DNA of 64,000 bases from Gemmatimonadota bacterium (GCA_016713435.1 JADJPD010000023.1:7558-71557), one strand, 5' to 3'; positions 35,946-45,487 are shown, counted from the stretch's first letter. Translations and numbers: made by a program. Notes: generated from the sequence alone by a model not told the origin.

Positions 35946-37397
35946 ATGTCTGTCCTGCCGCTTGCCGCCCGTCCGCTGGTCCGCCCCGCGCCTGCTCGCC
36001 GGCGGCCGTTGTCGCTGGCCCTGCTGGTGCTGGCCCTGCTCCCCGCCGGGAGCCGAGCCCAGGCCCTCACCGACACCGAGCGCGCCAAGGTGGACAGCAT
36101 CGCCCGCGGCGTGCTCATGGAGACCGGCGCGCCGAGCGCCTCGGTGGCGGTGGTGCGGGGCGGGGTGATCGCCTACGAGCAGGCCTACGGCACCGCGCGC
36201 ATCAACCCCGACGTCGCCGCGTCGCCCCAGATGCGCTACGCGATCGGTTCGGTGAGCAAGCAGTTCACGGCCACCGCCATCCTGCTGCTGGCCGAGGAGG
36301 GGAAGCTCAAGCTCGACGACCCGGTGTCGCGCTACCTCCCGGGCCTCACCCGCGGCACCGACGTGACCATCCGCCAGCTCCTCTCCATGACCTCCGGCTA
36401 CCAGGACTACTGGCCGCAGGACTACGTCATGGTGGACATGCAGCGGCCCGTCACCGCACGCGAGATCATGCAGCGCTGGGCCGCCAAGCCGCTCGACTTC
36501 GAGCCCGGCAGCAAGTGGCAGTACAGCAACACCAACTACGTCCTGGCCGGCGCCATCGTGGAGAAGGTGTCGCGAATGGCGTTCCTCGACTTCCTCAAGC
36601 AGCGGATCTTCACGCCACTTGGCATGACCACCGTCGCGAACTACGACGCCGGCCCGCTCAGCGCCATGGATGCGGCCCCGCTGCTCCGGAACGGCCTCGG
36701 CCCCCTGCGCCTCGCGCCGAAGGAAGGCCCGGGCTGGCTCTTCGCCGCCGGCCAGCTGGCCATGACCGCGCACGACCTCGCCCTCTGGGACATCGGCATC
36801 ATGGACCAGAAGGTCCTCAAGCCCGCCTCCTACCGCGCCCAGCAGACCGACATGCTGCTCACCAGCGGCCTCTCCACCGGCTACGGCCTCGGCGTGGACG
36901 TGAGCCAGCTCGGCGAGCATCGCCGCATCAGCCACACCGGCGCCGTCTCTGGGTACACCACCAGCAACCAGGTCTTCCCCGAAGCCCGCGCGGCCGTCGT
37001 GGTCTTCACCAACATCTACCCCGGCGGCGGCGGCGCGTCGAGCCGGATCGGCGCCCGGGTGGCCAGCATGCTCTTCGCCCCTGCCGACACCGCCGGCGCC
37101 ACCGCGCTCGCCGACGCCCGTGCCATGTACGACGAGCTCACCAAGGGCCGCATCGACCGGAGCCGCCTCACCGTCTCCGCCAATGCCTACTTCACCGACG
37201 AGGTCCTCGCCGACTACGCCGCCAGCCTCGGCCCCCTCGGCGCCCCGTCCGCCTTCACCCGCGGGGGCGAGTCGCTCCGCGGCGGCATGGTGATCCGCAG
37301 CTACCGCATCGCCGCCGGCGGCCGCAGCCTGGCCCTCACCACCATGACCATGCCCGACGGCAAGATCGAGCAGTACATCGTGGAGAAGGTGAACTGA
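35946..37397 (+). CDS. Exported serine hydrolase of the beta-lactamase/PBP4-like family
   Basis: 483 residues with a signal peptide (cleavage near SRAQA). The penicillin-binding-protein fold's three motifs are present: SVSK (Ser102, Lys105), YSN (Tyr193) and HTG in SHTGAVSG. Residues about 390-480 form an extra C-terminal beta domain. Such class C-like enzymes include esterases, D-aminopeptidases and true beta-lactamases; the sequence does not decide. A ribosome box (AGGAGC) lies about 8 nt upstream. The next gene is 19 bp downstream and also exported, so they may be co-transcribed. Confidence 0.87.
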   Translation: MSVLPLAARPLVRPAPARRRPLSLALLVLALLPAGSRAQALTDTERAKVDSIARGVLMETGAPSASVAVVRGGVIAYEQAYGTARINPDVAASPQMRYAIGSVSKQFTATAILLLAEEGKLKLDDPVSRYLPGLTRGTDVTIRQLLSMTSGYQDYWPQDYVMVDMQRPVTAREIMQRWAAKPLDFEPGSKWQYSNTNYVLAGAIVEKVSRMAFLDFLKQRIFTPLGMTTVANYDAGPLSAMDAAPLLRNGLGPLRLAPKEGPGWLFAAGQLAMTAHDLALWDIGIMDQKVLKPASYRAQQTDMLLTSGLSTGYGLGVDVSQLGEHRRISHTGAVSGYTTSNQVFPEARAAVVVFTNIYPGGGGASSRIGARVASMLFAPADTAGATALADARAMYDELTKGRIDRSRLTVSANAYFTDEVLADYAASLGPLGAPSAFTRGGESLRGGMVIRSYRIAAGGRSLALTTMTMPDGKIEQYIVEKVN

Positions 37398-37416
37398 CCT
37401 CGCCGGGAGTCGCCTG

Positions 37417-38931
37417 ATGGCAATGAAGCTCCGCGCCGCCGCCGTCGCCCTGCTCCTCGGCCTCCACCTCCTGGCGCCGCCGGCCGGGGCGCAGGCCACC
37501 CGGTACGGCACGGTGCGCTTCGCCAACTCCGGCGCCCCGGCCGCGCAGGCCGACTTCCAGGCGGGCGTGGCCCTGCTGCACGACTTCGAGTATGGCGCCG
37601 CGGCCGCCGCCTTCCGCCGCGCCCAGGCCCTCGACCCCGGCTTCGCCATGGCCTACTGGGGCGAGGCCATGACGTACAATCACGCCATCTGGATGGAGCA
37701 GGACCTCGCGCAGGCGCGCGCCGTCCTGGCCCGCCTCGGCGCCACGCCCGCGGAGCGCCGCGCCAAGGCCGGGACGCCGCGGGAGCAGGCGTTCCTCGGG
37801 GCGGTGGAGGTCCTCTACGGCGAGGGCACCAAGCCCGACCGCGACCGCGCCTACGAGGCCGCCATGGCCGGGCTCCACGCCGCCTGGCCGGACGACGTCG
37901 AGGCCGTGGCGTTCCATGCCCTCGTCGTGCTGGGCACCGCGCACGGCGGCCGCGACGTGGCCACCTACATGCGCGCGGCGGCCATGCTCGAGGAGGTGTG
38001 GCCCGCCCACCGCGAGCATCCCGGCGTCCTCCACTACCTGATCCACTGCTACGACGACCCGGACCACGCCCCGCTCGGCCTGCGCGCCGCGCGTCTCTAT
38101 GCCACCGTGGCGCCGGACGCCGGTCATGCGTCGCACATGACGTCGCACATCTTCCTGGCGCTCGGCATGTGGCAGGAGACGGTCACCGCCAACCTCGCCG
38201 GCATCGCCGCCGCCAACCGGATGCGCGGCACCACCGAGCCCGGCTGCGGGCACTACGTCACCTGGCTCAGCTACGCCTACCTCCAGCTCGGCGACAGCGC
38301 CGCCTCCGCCGGGACGGTGCGGGGCTGCGCGGCCCGGGTGGCGCGGATGCCGGAGGCCGAGCCAAGCCAGGGGCTGGACCCGGACGACAGCCGCACCAGC
38401 TCCCTCGCCAACATGCGGCTCCGGTTCCTGGTGGAGACCGGCGCCTGGGACGGCGACATCGCGCGGATGACGCTCCCCGTGAACGCGGGCCCGCGGGCGC
38501 GGCTCGACTTCGCCTTCGGCGACCTGCTCCGGGCCGTGGGTCGCGGTGATCATGCGGCGGAACTCGCGGCCAGGGCGGCGCTCGACGCCGCGGCGCGGGA
38601 CGTCGAGCGGATCGCGTCGGCGGCCGCGGATGAGGACCCCACCGCCCGCGAGCGGCCCGGCATCCTGCGGCTGCAGGCGGAGGCCCTGCTGGCCGAGGCG
38701 GGCGGCGACGCCACCGGGGCGGAGCGCGCCCTCCGTGAGGCGGCGCGACGCGAGGCGGCGCTGCCGGTGGCCTTCGGGCCGCCCACCATCGACAAGCCGT
38801 CGGAGGAGCGGCTCGCGGAGCTCCTGCTGCGGCAGGGCCGGCGCGAGGAAGCACGAGGCCACTTCGCGGCGGTGCTGCTGCGGGCGCCGGGGCGGCGCCT
38901 GGCCACCGAAGGGCTGGCGGCGGTCCGCTGA
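37417..38931 (+). CDS. Exported TPR-containing protein
   Basis: 504 residues, signal peptide ending PPAGAQA. Helical repeats of TPR type occur throughout (HDFEYGAAAAAFRRAQALDP; QLGDSAASAG). A conserved His-rich central block reads HPGVLHYLIHCYDDPDHA and then HASHMTSHIFLALGMW. That block is shared by a widespread family of secreted TPR proteins of unknown function, where the histidines could bind a metal. It sits between two exported hydrolases. No catalytic assignment is possible. Confidence 0.72.
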   Translation: MAMKLRAAAVALLLGLHLLAPPAGAQATRYGTVRFANSGAPAAQADFQAGVALLHDFEYGAAAAAFRRAQALDPGFAMAYWGEAMTYNHAIWMEQDLAQARAVLARLGATPAERRAKAGTPREQAFLGAVEVLYGEGTKPDRDRAYEAAMAGLHAAWPDDVEAVAFHALVVLGTAHGGRDVATYMRAAAMLEEVWPAHREHPGVLHYLIHCYDDPDHAPLGLRAARLYATVAPDAGHASHMTSHIFLALGMWQETVTANLAGIAAANRMRGTTEPGCGHYVTWLSYAYLQLGDSAASAGTVRGCAARVARMPEAEPSQGLDPDDSRTSSLANMRLRFLVETGAWDGDIARMTLPVNAGPRARLDFAFGDLLRAVGRGDHAAELAARAALDAAARDVERIASAAADEDPTARERPGILRLQAEALLAEAGGDATGAERALREAARREAALPVAFGPPTIDKPSEERLAELLLRQGRREEARGHFAAVLLRAPGRRLATEGLAAVR

Positions 38932-38933
38932 CG

Positions 38934-40061
38934 ATGCGGTACTCCCAGCGCGGGCTCGGCTCCGCCCGGCGTCAGGTGCGGGGCGGGACGGCGGCGGTCC
39001 TCGGCGCGCTCCTGCTCCTCGGGTGCGCCGATCGCGCCCCGGAGCGCACGTCGCCGGTGGGCCGCCGCCACCTGGCGTGGATGGACAGCACCCGCACCGA
39101 CTGGGACGGCCGTGGCCCCCGCCCGCTCGACGTGACGGTCTGGTACCCGGCGGCCCAGGGCAGCGTCGAGCTGCCGTGGGCCGCCGGCGTCTTCCGCTTC
39201 GGCTGGTCCGCGCAGAACGCGGCGTGGGCCGACACGCGGCGCCATCCGCTCGTCCTGCTCTCGCACGGGACGGGGGGCAGCGTGGCGCAGCACTCGTGGC
39301 TCGCGGAGGCGCTGGTGCAGGCGGGCTTCGTGGTGGCGGGCGTCAACCATCATGGCAACACCGCCGTCGAGGGGCTGTATCGCCTGCCGGGCTTCGTGCT
39401 GCCCTGGGAGCGCGCACTCGACCTCTCGGCGCTGCTCACGCAGCTCGCGGCGGACTCCGCGCTGGCGCCGCACCTCGACACGGCGCGCGTCGGCGCCGCG
39501 GGCTTCTCCCTCGGCGGCTACACGGTGGTGGCGCTCGCCGGCGGGTGGTTCTCCTACGAGGCCCGGGCGCGCACCTGCGCGGAGCGGCCGGAGGCACCGT
39601 ATTGCACGCTGCCCCCGGAAGCGCCGTTCACCCTGGCCGACGTGGACTCGGTGAGCCGCGTGGATCCGGTGTTCCAGGCCTCGGTGGCGCGCAGCCGCCG
39701 CCCCGTCACCGACGCGCGCATCCGCGCCATCCTGGCGATGGCCCCGGCCGGCATGCCCCTCATGGACTCCGCCTCGCTGGCGGGCATCACCGTGCCCGTG
39801 CGTGTCCTCCTCGGCACGCGCGACAGGCAGGTGGACGCCCCCGGCACCGAGGCCGTGCTGGCCCGCCTGCTGCCGCGCGCCCGCGTCTCGGTGCTCGACG
39901 CCGCCCACTACGATTTCCTCGGGCAGTGCAGCCCCAAGGGCCAGGTGGTGCTCCGCGCCCTCTGCGCCGGCGGCGGTGCCCCGCGCGCCGAGCTGCACCG
40001 GCAGGCCGCCGAGGCGGCGGTGACGTTCTTCTCCCAGACCCTGGGCGCTGACACGCCCTGA
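38934..40061 (+). CDS. Alpha/beta-hydrolase lipoprotein (PAF-acetylhydrolase/dienelactone-hydrolase type)
   Basis: 375 residues with a lipobox (LLLGC, Cys31). The fold elements are clear: LDVTVWYPA strand, oxyanion LLSHGTGGS, nucleophile Ser192 in GFSLGG, acid in LGTRDRQVDAP and His in DAAHYDFLG. A pair of cysteines in an insert (TCAERPEAPYC) may form a disulfide. Members of this group hydrolyse small esters or phospholipid acyl chains. It starts 2 bp after the TPR gene, so 35946-40061 may be one transcript; a hairpin closes it at 40071-40088. Confidence 0.8.
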   Translation: MRYSQRGLGSARRQVRGGTAAVLGALLLLGCADRAPERTSPVGRRHLAWMDSTRTDWDGRGPRPLDVTVWYPAAQGSVELPWAAGVFRFGWSAQNAAWADTRRHPLVLLSHGTGGSVAQHSWLAEALVQAGFVVAGVNHHGNTAVEGLYRLPGFVLPWERALDLSALLTQLAADSALAPHLDTARVGAAGFSLGGYTVVALAGGWFSYEARARTCAERPEAPYCTLPPEAPFTLADVDSVSRVDPVFQASVARSRRPVTDARIRAILAMAPAGMPLMDSASLAGITVPVRVLLGTRDRQVDAPGTEAVLARLLPRARVSVLDAAHYDFLGQCSPKGQVVLRALCAGGGAPRAELHRQAAEAAVTFFSQTLGADTP

Positions 40062-40070
40062 CACGACCGC

Positions 40071-40088
40071 CCGGGGAACTTTCCCCGG
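40071..40088 (+). terminator. Hairpin after the hydrolase gene
   Basis: CCGGGGAA-CT-TTCCCCGG lies 9 bp after the stop at 40061. In practice it is a 7 bp stem with a 4 nt loop. No U-tract follows. Confidence 0.45.
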
Positions 40089-40130
40089 TCCCCGCGACTC
40101 TCCTCCCACACCCTCGCGGGAGTCGCTTCC

Positions 40131-40772
40131 ATGTCCCTGCCGCTTTTTGAGCCAGCCACGCTCGGCACCTACCTGCTGGCGGCGGTCGCACTGATGGTGG
40201 CGCCGGGGCCGGGGCAGGCGCTGGTCCTTGCGCGCACCCTGCAGGGCGGCACGCGCCACGGGGTGCTGACGGCGCTCGGCCTCGAGCTCGGTACCCTGGT
40301 GCACACCCTCGCGGCCGCGCTTGGCCTCTCGGCGATCCTGGCCACCTCGGCCGCGGCGTTCGCGGTAGTGAAGTGGCTCGGCGCGGGATACCTGGTCTGG
40401 CTCGGCATCAGCGCGCTGCGGGCGGCGGGGCGGGACCGGGCGGCCGAGGTGGCAGCGCCCGCGCCCACGCATCATGTGCTGCTCCGCGCCGCGGTGACCG
40501 GCCTCCTCAATCCCAAGGTGGCCCTCTTCTTCCTGGCCTTCCTGCCGCAGTTCGTGACGCCGGCACGCGGCCACGTGTTCCTGCAGTTCGTCGTCCTCGG
40601 CCTCCTCTTTGCCCTCCTCGGACTGGCGGGCGACAGCCTGCTGGCCATGGCGGCGGGCCGGGCGCGGACCCGCCTCGTCAGATCCACGGCGGGGTCCCGC
40701 TGGCGGGAGCGGGTGACGGGCACGGTGCTCATCGGGCTCGGGCTCCGGCTCGCGCTGGTGCAGCGCGGGTAG
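40131..40772 (+). CDS. LysE/RhtB family amino-acid exporter
   Basis: 213 residues and about six helices. The N-terminal half has the family hallmark VALMVAPGPGQALVLARTLQGG, followed by ALGLELGTLVHTLAAALGLSA, and the second half has TGLLNPKVALFFLAFLPQFV. These are the LysE/RhtB signatures of inner-membrane exporters of amino acids or homoserine lactones. The substrate cannot be predicted. The next gene starts 7 bp after its stop. Confidence 0.88.
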   Translation: MSLPLFEPATLGTYLLAAVALMVAPGPGQALVLARTLQGGTRHGVLTALGLELGTLVHTLAAALGLSAILATSAAAFAVVKWLGAGYLVWLGISALRAAGRDRAAEVAAPAPTHHVLLRAAVTGLLNPKVALFFLAFLPQFVTPARGHVFLQFVVLGLLFALLGLAGDSLLAMAAGRARTRLVRSTAGSRWRERVTGTVLIGLGLRLALVQRG

Positions 40773-40779
40773 GGCCCTC

Positions 40780-41526
40780 GTGCGGACCTACCGCTACGGC
40801 CCCGACCCCGACCACGCCGGCGACCTCTACCTCCCGGCGACGCGCGGCCCCCTCGTCTGCCTCTTCCACGGCGGCTTCTGGCGCATGCCCTACGACCGGG
40901 GCCAGTGCAGCGCCATCGCCGGCGACCTCGCGGCCCGCGGCTACGCCGTCTGGAACCTCGGCTACCGCCGGGTGGGGGAGGGCGGCCACCCCTGGCCCGC
41001 CACCCGCGACGACGTGGACCTGATCCTCACCGCCCTGCCTGCCCTCGGCGAGGCGCATCACGGCGTCGAGCTCTCGCGCGTGATCTTCGCCGGCCACTCG
41101 GCGGGCGGGCACCTGGCCTTCTGGGCCGCCGCGCGGTGCCGGCGCCTGCCGCGGAGCTTCCGGGTGGTGGGCGCCATCGGCCTGGCGCCGCTGCTCGACC
41201 TGGCCGCCGCCCACTCCGCCGGCCTGGGACATGGCGCGGTGGAGGCGTTCCTGGGCGGCACCGCGGCCCACGTGGCTGCGCGGCTCCCCGACGCCTCGCC
41301 CCGCGCACTGCTGCCACTCGGCGTTCCCCAGGTGGTGATCCACGGCGAGGACGACACCGCCGTCCCGCTCACCGACAGCCGAGCCTACGTGGACGCCGCC
41401 CGGCAGGCGGGCGATCCCGCCGCCCTCGTGGCGCTCCGGGCGACGAGCCACATGGCCTTCCTGGATCCCGCCTCGGCGGCGCATCATGCGCTGGTGGCGG
41501 CGCTCGAGGAGCTGGCGGGGGGATAG
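40780..41526 (+). CDS. Alpha/beta hydrolase (kynurenine formamidase/BD-FAE-like esterase)
   Basis: 248 residues, no signal. HGGFW at 30-34 is the oxyanion hole, GHSAGGH holds Ser107, the acid is in HGEDDTAVP and the final His in ATSHMAFLD. The HGG-W plus GHSAGG combination is typical of the kynurenine-formamidase-like (BD-FAE) and carboxylesterase branch. GTG start at 40780, immediately after the exporter gene. Coupling to a LysE exporter might hint at amino-acid derivative metabolism, but this is weak. Confidence 0.8.
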   Translation: MRTYRYGPDPDHAGDLYLPATRGPLVCLFHGGFWRMPYDRGQCSAIAGDLAARGYAVWNLGYRRVGEGGHPWPATRDDVDLILTALPALGEAHHGVELSRVIFAGHSAGGHLAFWAAARCRRLPRSFRVVGAIGLAPLLDLAAAHSAGLGHGAVEAFLGGTAAHVAARLPDASPRALLPLGVPQVVIHGEDDTAVPLTDSRAYVDAARQAGDPAALVALRATSHMAFLDPASAAHHALVAALEELAGG

Positions 41527-41653
41527 CGAGGCCCGCATCCCGCCGGCGCCCGTCCGGGGCGGCGCGCGCCGCGCACCCGCAGGAGTTCAGCGCCCATTCA
41601 CGCCAGCTTCAAGCCGCCGCGGCTAGCGTGACGCGACTTCACCGGAGTCGTCC

Positions 41654-42271
41654 ATGCGTCGCGCCGTGCTGTTGCTCGCCCTCCTTGTCGCCGCCTCGAT
41701 CCCCCTCGCGTCCCAATCGGCCGACACGGCCGGTCCCTGGACCCTGCGCCTGCGCGGCGCGATCGCGGGCGGCTCCCATCACTCGGCCCCGGCGCGGCTC
41801 GAGGTGTACAGCGGTCTGGGCCTCGAGGCTGGTGTGGAACGCGCCCTGACGCGCGAGCTCTCGCTGGCGTTCCTGGTGCGGCCGGAGTCCCGCGAGGTGG
41901 ATTCCGTGGCCGGCGGCGGCGTGCGCCCCCGGCTCGGCTCGCTCGAGTCGGTGGGGCTGACGCTCCTGGTCCAGTACCGGATTCCGCGGGGCCGCTGGAC
42001 CCCGTACGCGGGCCTGGGCGTGGCATTCATGCCGACCTGGGAGAAGTCGGGGGTGCTGGACACCCTGGACGTCTCCCCGGGCCTGGGCCCCGCGCTCGCG
42101 GTGGGCATGGACCTGGCGCTGTCGCGGACGGTGCTGCTCAACCTCGACCTGCGCGCCAGCCAGGAACGGCGGCTGCTCGAGGCGCACGGGACGCGGGTGG
42201 CGCGGGTCAGCCTCGATCCGCTGGTGATTGGGGTGGGGGTGGGGATCCGGCCCGGGTCCGGGCGGCGGTGA
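41654..42271 (+). CDS. Small outer-membrane beta-barrel protein
   Basis: 205 residues with a clean signal peptide (MRRAVLLLALLVAASIPLASQ). The mature part alternates polar and hydrophobic residues in strands (GLGLEAGVERALTRELSLAFLVR; VGLTLLVQYRIPRGRWTPYAGLGVAF; LLNLDLRASQERRL), as in OmpW/OmpA-type 8-stranded barrels. The YAGLG-AF motif is common in these. Its stop overlaps the open frame of the next protein, but the next real start is 86 bp later. Function unknown, perhaps a minor porin or lipid-binding barrel. Confidence 0.7.
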   Translation: MRRAVLLLALLVAASIPLASQSADTAGPWTLRLRGAIAGGSHHSAPARLEVYSGLGLEAGVERALTRELSLAFLVRPESREVDSVAGGGVRPRLGSLESVGLTLLVQYRIPRGRWTPYAGLGVAFMPTWEKSGVLDTLDVSPGLGPALAVGMDLALSRTVLLNLDLRASQERRLLEAHGTRVARVSLDPLVIGVGVGIRPGSGRR

Positions 42272-42357
42272 CGAGTGGAACCTGGCGAGCCTTCGTTCCG
42301 TCAGGCTCGGCGCCGCACCCGTCACCCCAGCCCGACGCCGAGCCCCGAGGCCCCTTC

Positions 42358-42615
42358 ATGCTCCAGCTCCGCCCCAATTGCGAATGCTGTGACCGCGACC
42401 TGCCCGCCGACTCCCCTGACGCCCGCATCTGCAGCTTCGAGTGCACCTTCTGCGCGGAGTGCGCGGAGACGCGGCTGCACCATCGCTGCCCCAACTGCGA
42501 TGGTGAACTCCTGGCCCGGCCCCGGCGCCTGGCCGAGCACCTGGTGCGCTACCCCGCGACGTCGATGCGAGTGAAGAAGCTCGGGGGGTGTGTCGCGGGA
42601 GTGGGCGTGGAGTAG
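42358..42615 (+). CDS. DUF1272 zinc-ribbon protein
   Basis: 85 residues rich in cysteine: MLQLRPNCECCDRDLP, then ICSFECTFCAECAE and HHRCPNCDGEL. This pattern is the DUF1272 family, small cytoplasmic proteins expected to bind zinc and of unknown function. The ATG 42358 matches the family start, with CCGAGG just upstream; the frame is open from 42268 but that part is not conserved. The tail past residue 60 is longer than usual. Confidence 0.85.
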   Translation: MLQLRPNCECCDRDLPADSPDARICSFECTFCAECAETRLHHRCPNCDGELLARPRRLAEHLVRYPATSMRVKKLGGCVAGVGVE

Positions 42616-42699
42616 GGCGGCAATTGCGGGAGCCGCGCGGCGCGGTAGGTTCGGGGCAGGGCCTCAGCGACCAGATCCCCACCCTGGAGAGTCCGCGGA

Positions 42700-43455
42700 A
42701 TGCCGTGCCACGCCGTGTCACCTCGATGGCCCCCGCTCTTCCGTCAGGCAGCGGTCGCGGTGAAGGGCCACTTGCGGCGGGCACCGCAGCCCCGGGGACC
42801 CGCCGGTGGTGGGCGGCTCGGATCGGGCGGCGCGGCGCGGCACGCGGGGCGGTGGCTCGCGCTCGCCGGCACTGCACTGGCGCTCCTCGGGGTGCCACCG
42901 GTGCGGGCCCAGGCCTTCCCCGACGCCATCCGGATCCCCGCGTGTCCCGTCGCCGACAGCCTCATTGGCGCGGAGCGACTGCGGCTGCGGGGCGTCGCGG
43001 TGGTGCGCGAGGATTCCACGGGGCGCCGCACCGCCGGCACGGGTCATCGCTTCCTCGAACTGCGGAACTTCCACCTCACCGCCCTCGCCCGTCTCACCGA
43101 AGACGCTGCGGCGCCCATCCAGCGGGTGCAGCTCGATGTGGCCTTCATCGACCGTGTGCTCTACAAGCGCCTGGCCCCAGAGCCGCGCGATACGCTCTGG
43201 GTGACGGTGGACGACACGCTGCGCCTCATGCTCGGCCCGCCCCGCATGTACCCCTCCCACGCGGAACCGGAGTATGCGGCCGCCTACCTCTGGACGACCG
43301 TCACGCCGGCCACCTTCCTTGCCATGGCGCGGGCAAGGCGGCTGGAGTTCCGGATCCACGACCGCAAGGGCCGCCCGTCCAGCCAGGAGATGGACGACGT
43401 GCAGGCGGTGTTCCGCGCCGCCTACTGCCCGGCGGGGGAACCGGTGGTTCAGTGA
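42700..43455 (+). CDS. Exported protein of unknown function
   Basis: I do not recognise this protein. 251 residues from ATG 42700, but the first 50 are Pro/Arg/Gly-rich; a signal-like helix (WLALAGTALALLGVPPVRAQA) ends at about residue 72. GTG 42760 or a later start may therefore be real. The mature part is a beta-rich domain with two cysteines (IPACPVADS near the start and AAYCPAG at the end) that could form a disulfide. It sits between a zinc-ribbon gene and a possible lipoprotein relic. Confidence 0.5.
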   Translation: MPCHAVSPRWPPLFRQAAVAVKGHLRRAPQPRGPAGGGRLGSGGAARHAGRWLALAGTALALLGVPPVRAQAFPDAIRIPACPVADSLIGAERLRLRGVAVVREDSTGRRTAGTGHRFLELRNFHLTALARLTEDAAAPIQRVQLDVAFIDRVLYKRLAPEPRDTLWVTVDDTLRLMLGPPRMYPSHAEPEYAAAYLWTTVTPATFLAMARARRLEFRIHDRKGRPSSQEMDDVQAVFRAAYCPAGEPVVQ

Positions 43456-43480
43456 GTGGCCGCGCCCTCGCGCCACTGCG

Positions 43481-43618
43481 GTGCTCCGCCTCGCGGCCCT
43501 CCTCTTCACCTGCTCGGAGGGCACGGGCCCGTCAGAGCCACGCACCCAGCGCCTGACGGTCTACGCCGACCCCGGCCTCGGTATCGGCAGCGCGCCCACC
43601 GAGATCACGTCGGCTTGA
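43481..43618 (+). pseudogene. Possible truncated lipoprotein gene
   Basis: From GTG 43481 a 45-residue frame starts 'VLRLAALLFTCSEGTGPSEP', which looks like a lipoprotein signal with a lipobox-like LLFTC, then runs 27 residues to a TGA. The next 35 bp lead into the stop of the minus-strand gene. It may be a remnant of a larger lipoprotein gene, or chance. Confidence 0.25.
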
Positions 43619-43653
43619 GGCTGGTCCGCGCGTCGCGCGGGCGCTGGATCGCC

Positions 43654-45387
43654 TCAGGGGCCGCAAATGTCCCCGCCGGCGTTGTTGCTGAAGCTGTTGC
43701 CGAGGGCCGGCGCGGTGAAGTCCGTGGTCCAGGGAGGCTGGTTGACCACCAGCACGCCGCAGCCCGAGGAATTCTGGATGCTGCTGTGCTGGATCACCGG
43801 ACCCAGGTCGACGTAGAAGTGGAAGCTCCCCGCCACCGGGTACTCGGCACCTCCATTGTCCACCACCACGTGGTCGAAGATCGTGGCCGAGTCGGCCGCC
43901 GGCCCCAGGACGATGCCGGTCCAGCCGCCCGGCAGGCCGCTGGTGGCCGTGAACGTGATCGGCGCCTGGGCCGTGCCCACGGCGTGGATGGCGCCGGGGC
44001 GGGGCATGCCAGCCGAGAGGGTGCCGGCCCCCTCGAAGTAGATCGTGGTGCCCGGCAGCAGGGTGAGCGTCGGATGGCTGACGCTGTCACCCACCACGAT
44101 GTGGTTGTACACGTAGTAGGGCACGCCGAGGGCCGGCCAGGTCTCGTCCTGGCGCACCTCGGCCTGGAGGATCCGCACCCGGTCGAAGATGTTGCCCGTG
44201 TACTGCCCGGGCGGGATGGCGGCCACGGGGCTCAGGGACAGCTCGATGGGCCAGTTGGAGCTGCCGGTGATGGTGAGGTTGGCGGATCCCGGGCCCGGGG
44301 CGCCCGCATTCGCGAGGCCCAGGCCGGAGCCCCCGCTGTTCTGGATCCGCACGTCCGCCAGCACCGGGGCCGGCGCGGGGTCCCCGCCGAACGAGCCGGC
44401 AATCAGCACGCACGTCGACACCAGGCCGCAGTGGTCCAGCGTCGTGTTCCAGATCCCGCTCGACACCGCATGGGCGTAGAACCCCAGGCGCTGCCACCAG
44501 TCGGCGCGGGGAAGGAGCACCGTGCGCGGCCCGCCCGGACTTCCCACCTGCAGGCCCCCCGGGGCGCTGGCGCCCACCTCGATGCTGGCGCTGAGGCGGA
44601 TGGTGTTGCCCGCGGCGATCACGAGCACGGGCGTCTTGGGGCCCTCCACCACCAGCGTGCCGACGATGCCCCAGGGCACCCCCGCGGCCAGGGTGAGCGA
44701 GTCGCGCAGCGTGTCGGCCTCGAGGCGGACCTCGTTGGTGTCGTTCCCGCTGATGGTGCCGCCGAGCGGGAAGCGCGCCGCCTCGCGCGTCCGGAACCGC
44801 GCCGCGTCCGCCGACATGCCGAGCACCGACAGCGCCGTGGAGCCGGCGGCAAAGCGTGACTGGTTGTAGAGGATGAGCCCCGTCCCCCGGCCCTGCGCCA
44901 GGGTGACGTGGTCGATGAGCAGCTCGGGATTCTCGGTGGGCTTCTGGGGATCGCCGAGGACCACGCAGGCCGGCGGCACGTTGAGGTAGTGGGGCGTGCC
45001 GCAGCCCTCGAGCGTCACGTGATGGAGCTCGCTGGTGGTGCTGCTGTGGAAGAGGAGCCCGAACCACGCCCCCGGGCCCGCGGCCGAGTCGAGGCTCTTC
45101 ATTACCACCGGGTCCTCCGCCGTGCCGAGCACGCGCAGGATGCCGGGCCCGGCCGGCTGCCCGACGGCGATCCCGGCCGCCGAGTCGAAGAGCACCGTGG
45201 CGCCCGCCTCGATGGTGAGGGTGGCCCCACCCCAGATGGGAAAGGAGCCGTGCACGACGTGCGGCGAACCGGCGCGGGTCCAGGTGGCGTCGTGCGTGAG
45301 CTGCCCCCGGTGGTCGCTGCCGGGGTCCGATGGGTCGCTGCAGGCCGTGGCCAGCAGGACGAGGGGGACGAAAAGGCGTGCGCGCAT
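43654..45387 (-). CDS. Right-handed parallel beta-helix lipoprotein
   Basis: 577 residues with lipobox LLATAC near residue 16. Repeated short units fit a parallel beta-helix: 'GGATLTIEAGATVLFDS', 'GILRVLGTAEDPVVMKSL', 'WFGLLFHSSTTSELHHVTLEGCG', 'GAIHAVGTAQAPITFTA', 'WTGIVLGPAADSATIFDHV'. These are the 'IEPGT-I-F--G--L-V-GT---PI-F' rungs found in surface polysaccharide lyases and adhesins. No catalytic residues are recognised. A single gene, 267 bp from any neighbour on its strand. Likely function is binding to a polysaccharide or surface. Confidence 0.72.
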   Translation of the reverse strand: MRARLFVPLVLLATACSDPSDPGSDHRGQLTHDATWTRAGSPHVVHGSFPIWGGATLTIEAGATVLFDSAAGIAVGQPAGPGILRVLGTAEDPVVMKSLDSAAGPGAWFGLLFHSSTTSELHHVTLEGCGTPHYLNVPPACVVLGDPQKPTENPELLIDHVTLAQGRGTGLILYNQSRFAAGSTALSVLGMSADAARFRTREAARFPLGGTISGNDTNEVRLEADTLRDSLTLAAGVPWGIVGTLVVEGPKTPVLVIAAGNTIRLSASIEVGASAPGGLQVGSPGGPRTVLLPRADWWQRLGFYAHAVSSGIWNTTLDHCGLVSTCVLIAGSFGGDPAPAPVLADVRIQNSGGSGLGLANAGAPGPGSANLTITGSSNWPIELSLSPVAAIPPGQYTGNIFDRVRILQAEVRQDETWPALGVPYYVYNHIVVGDSVSHPTLTLLPGTTIYFEGAGTLSAGMPRPGAIHAVGTAQAPITFTATSGLPGGWTGIVLGPAADSATIFDHVVVDNGGAEYPVAGSFHFYVDLGPVIQHSSIQNSSGCGVLVVNQPPWTTDFTAPALGNSFSNNAGGDICGP

Positions 45388-45487
45388 GAGGCGGGGGGAG
45401 AGTGCGCTTGCTGGGATGCGGGAGCCGCAGCATCCAACCTACCGCGCACGCGACGGCGCGCAACGGGCGGAACCGCCGCCGCACGCC

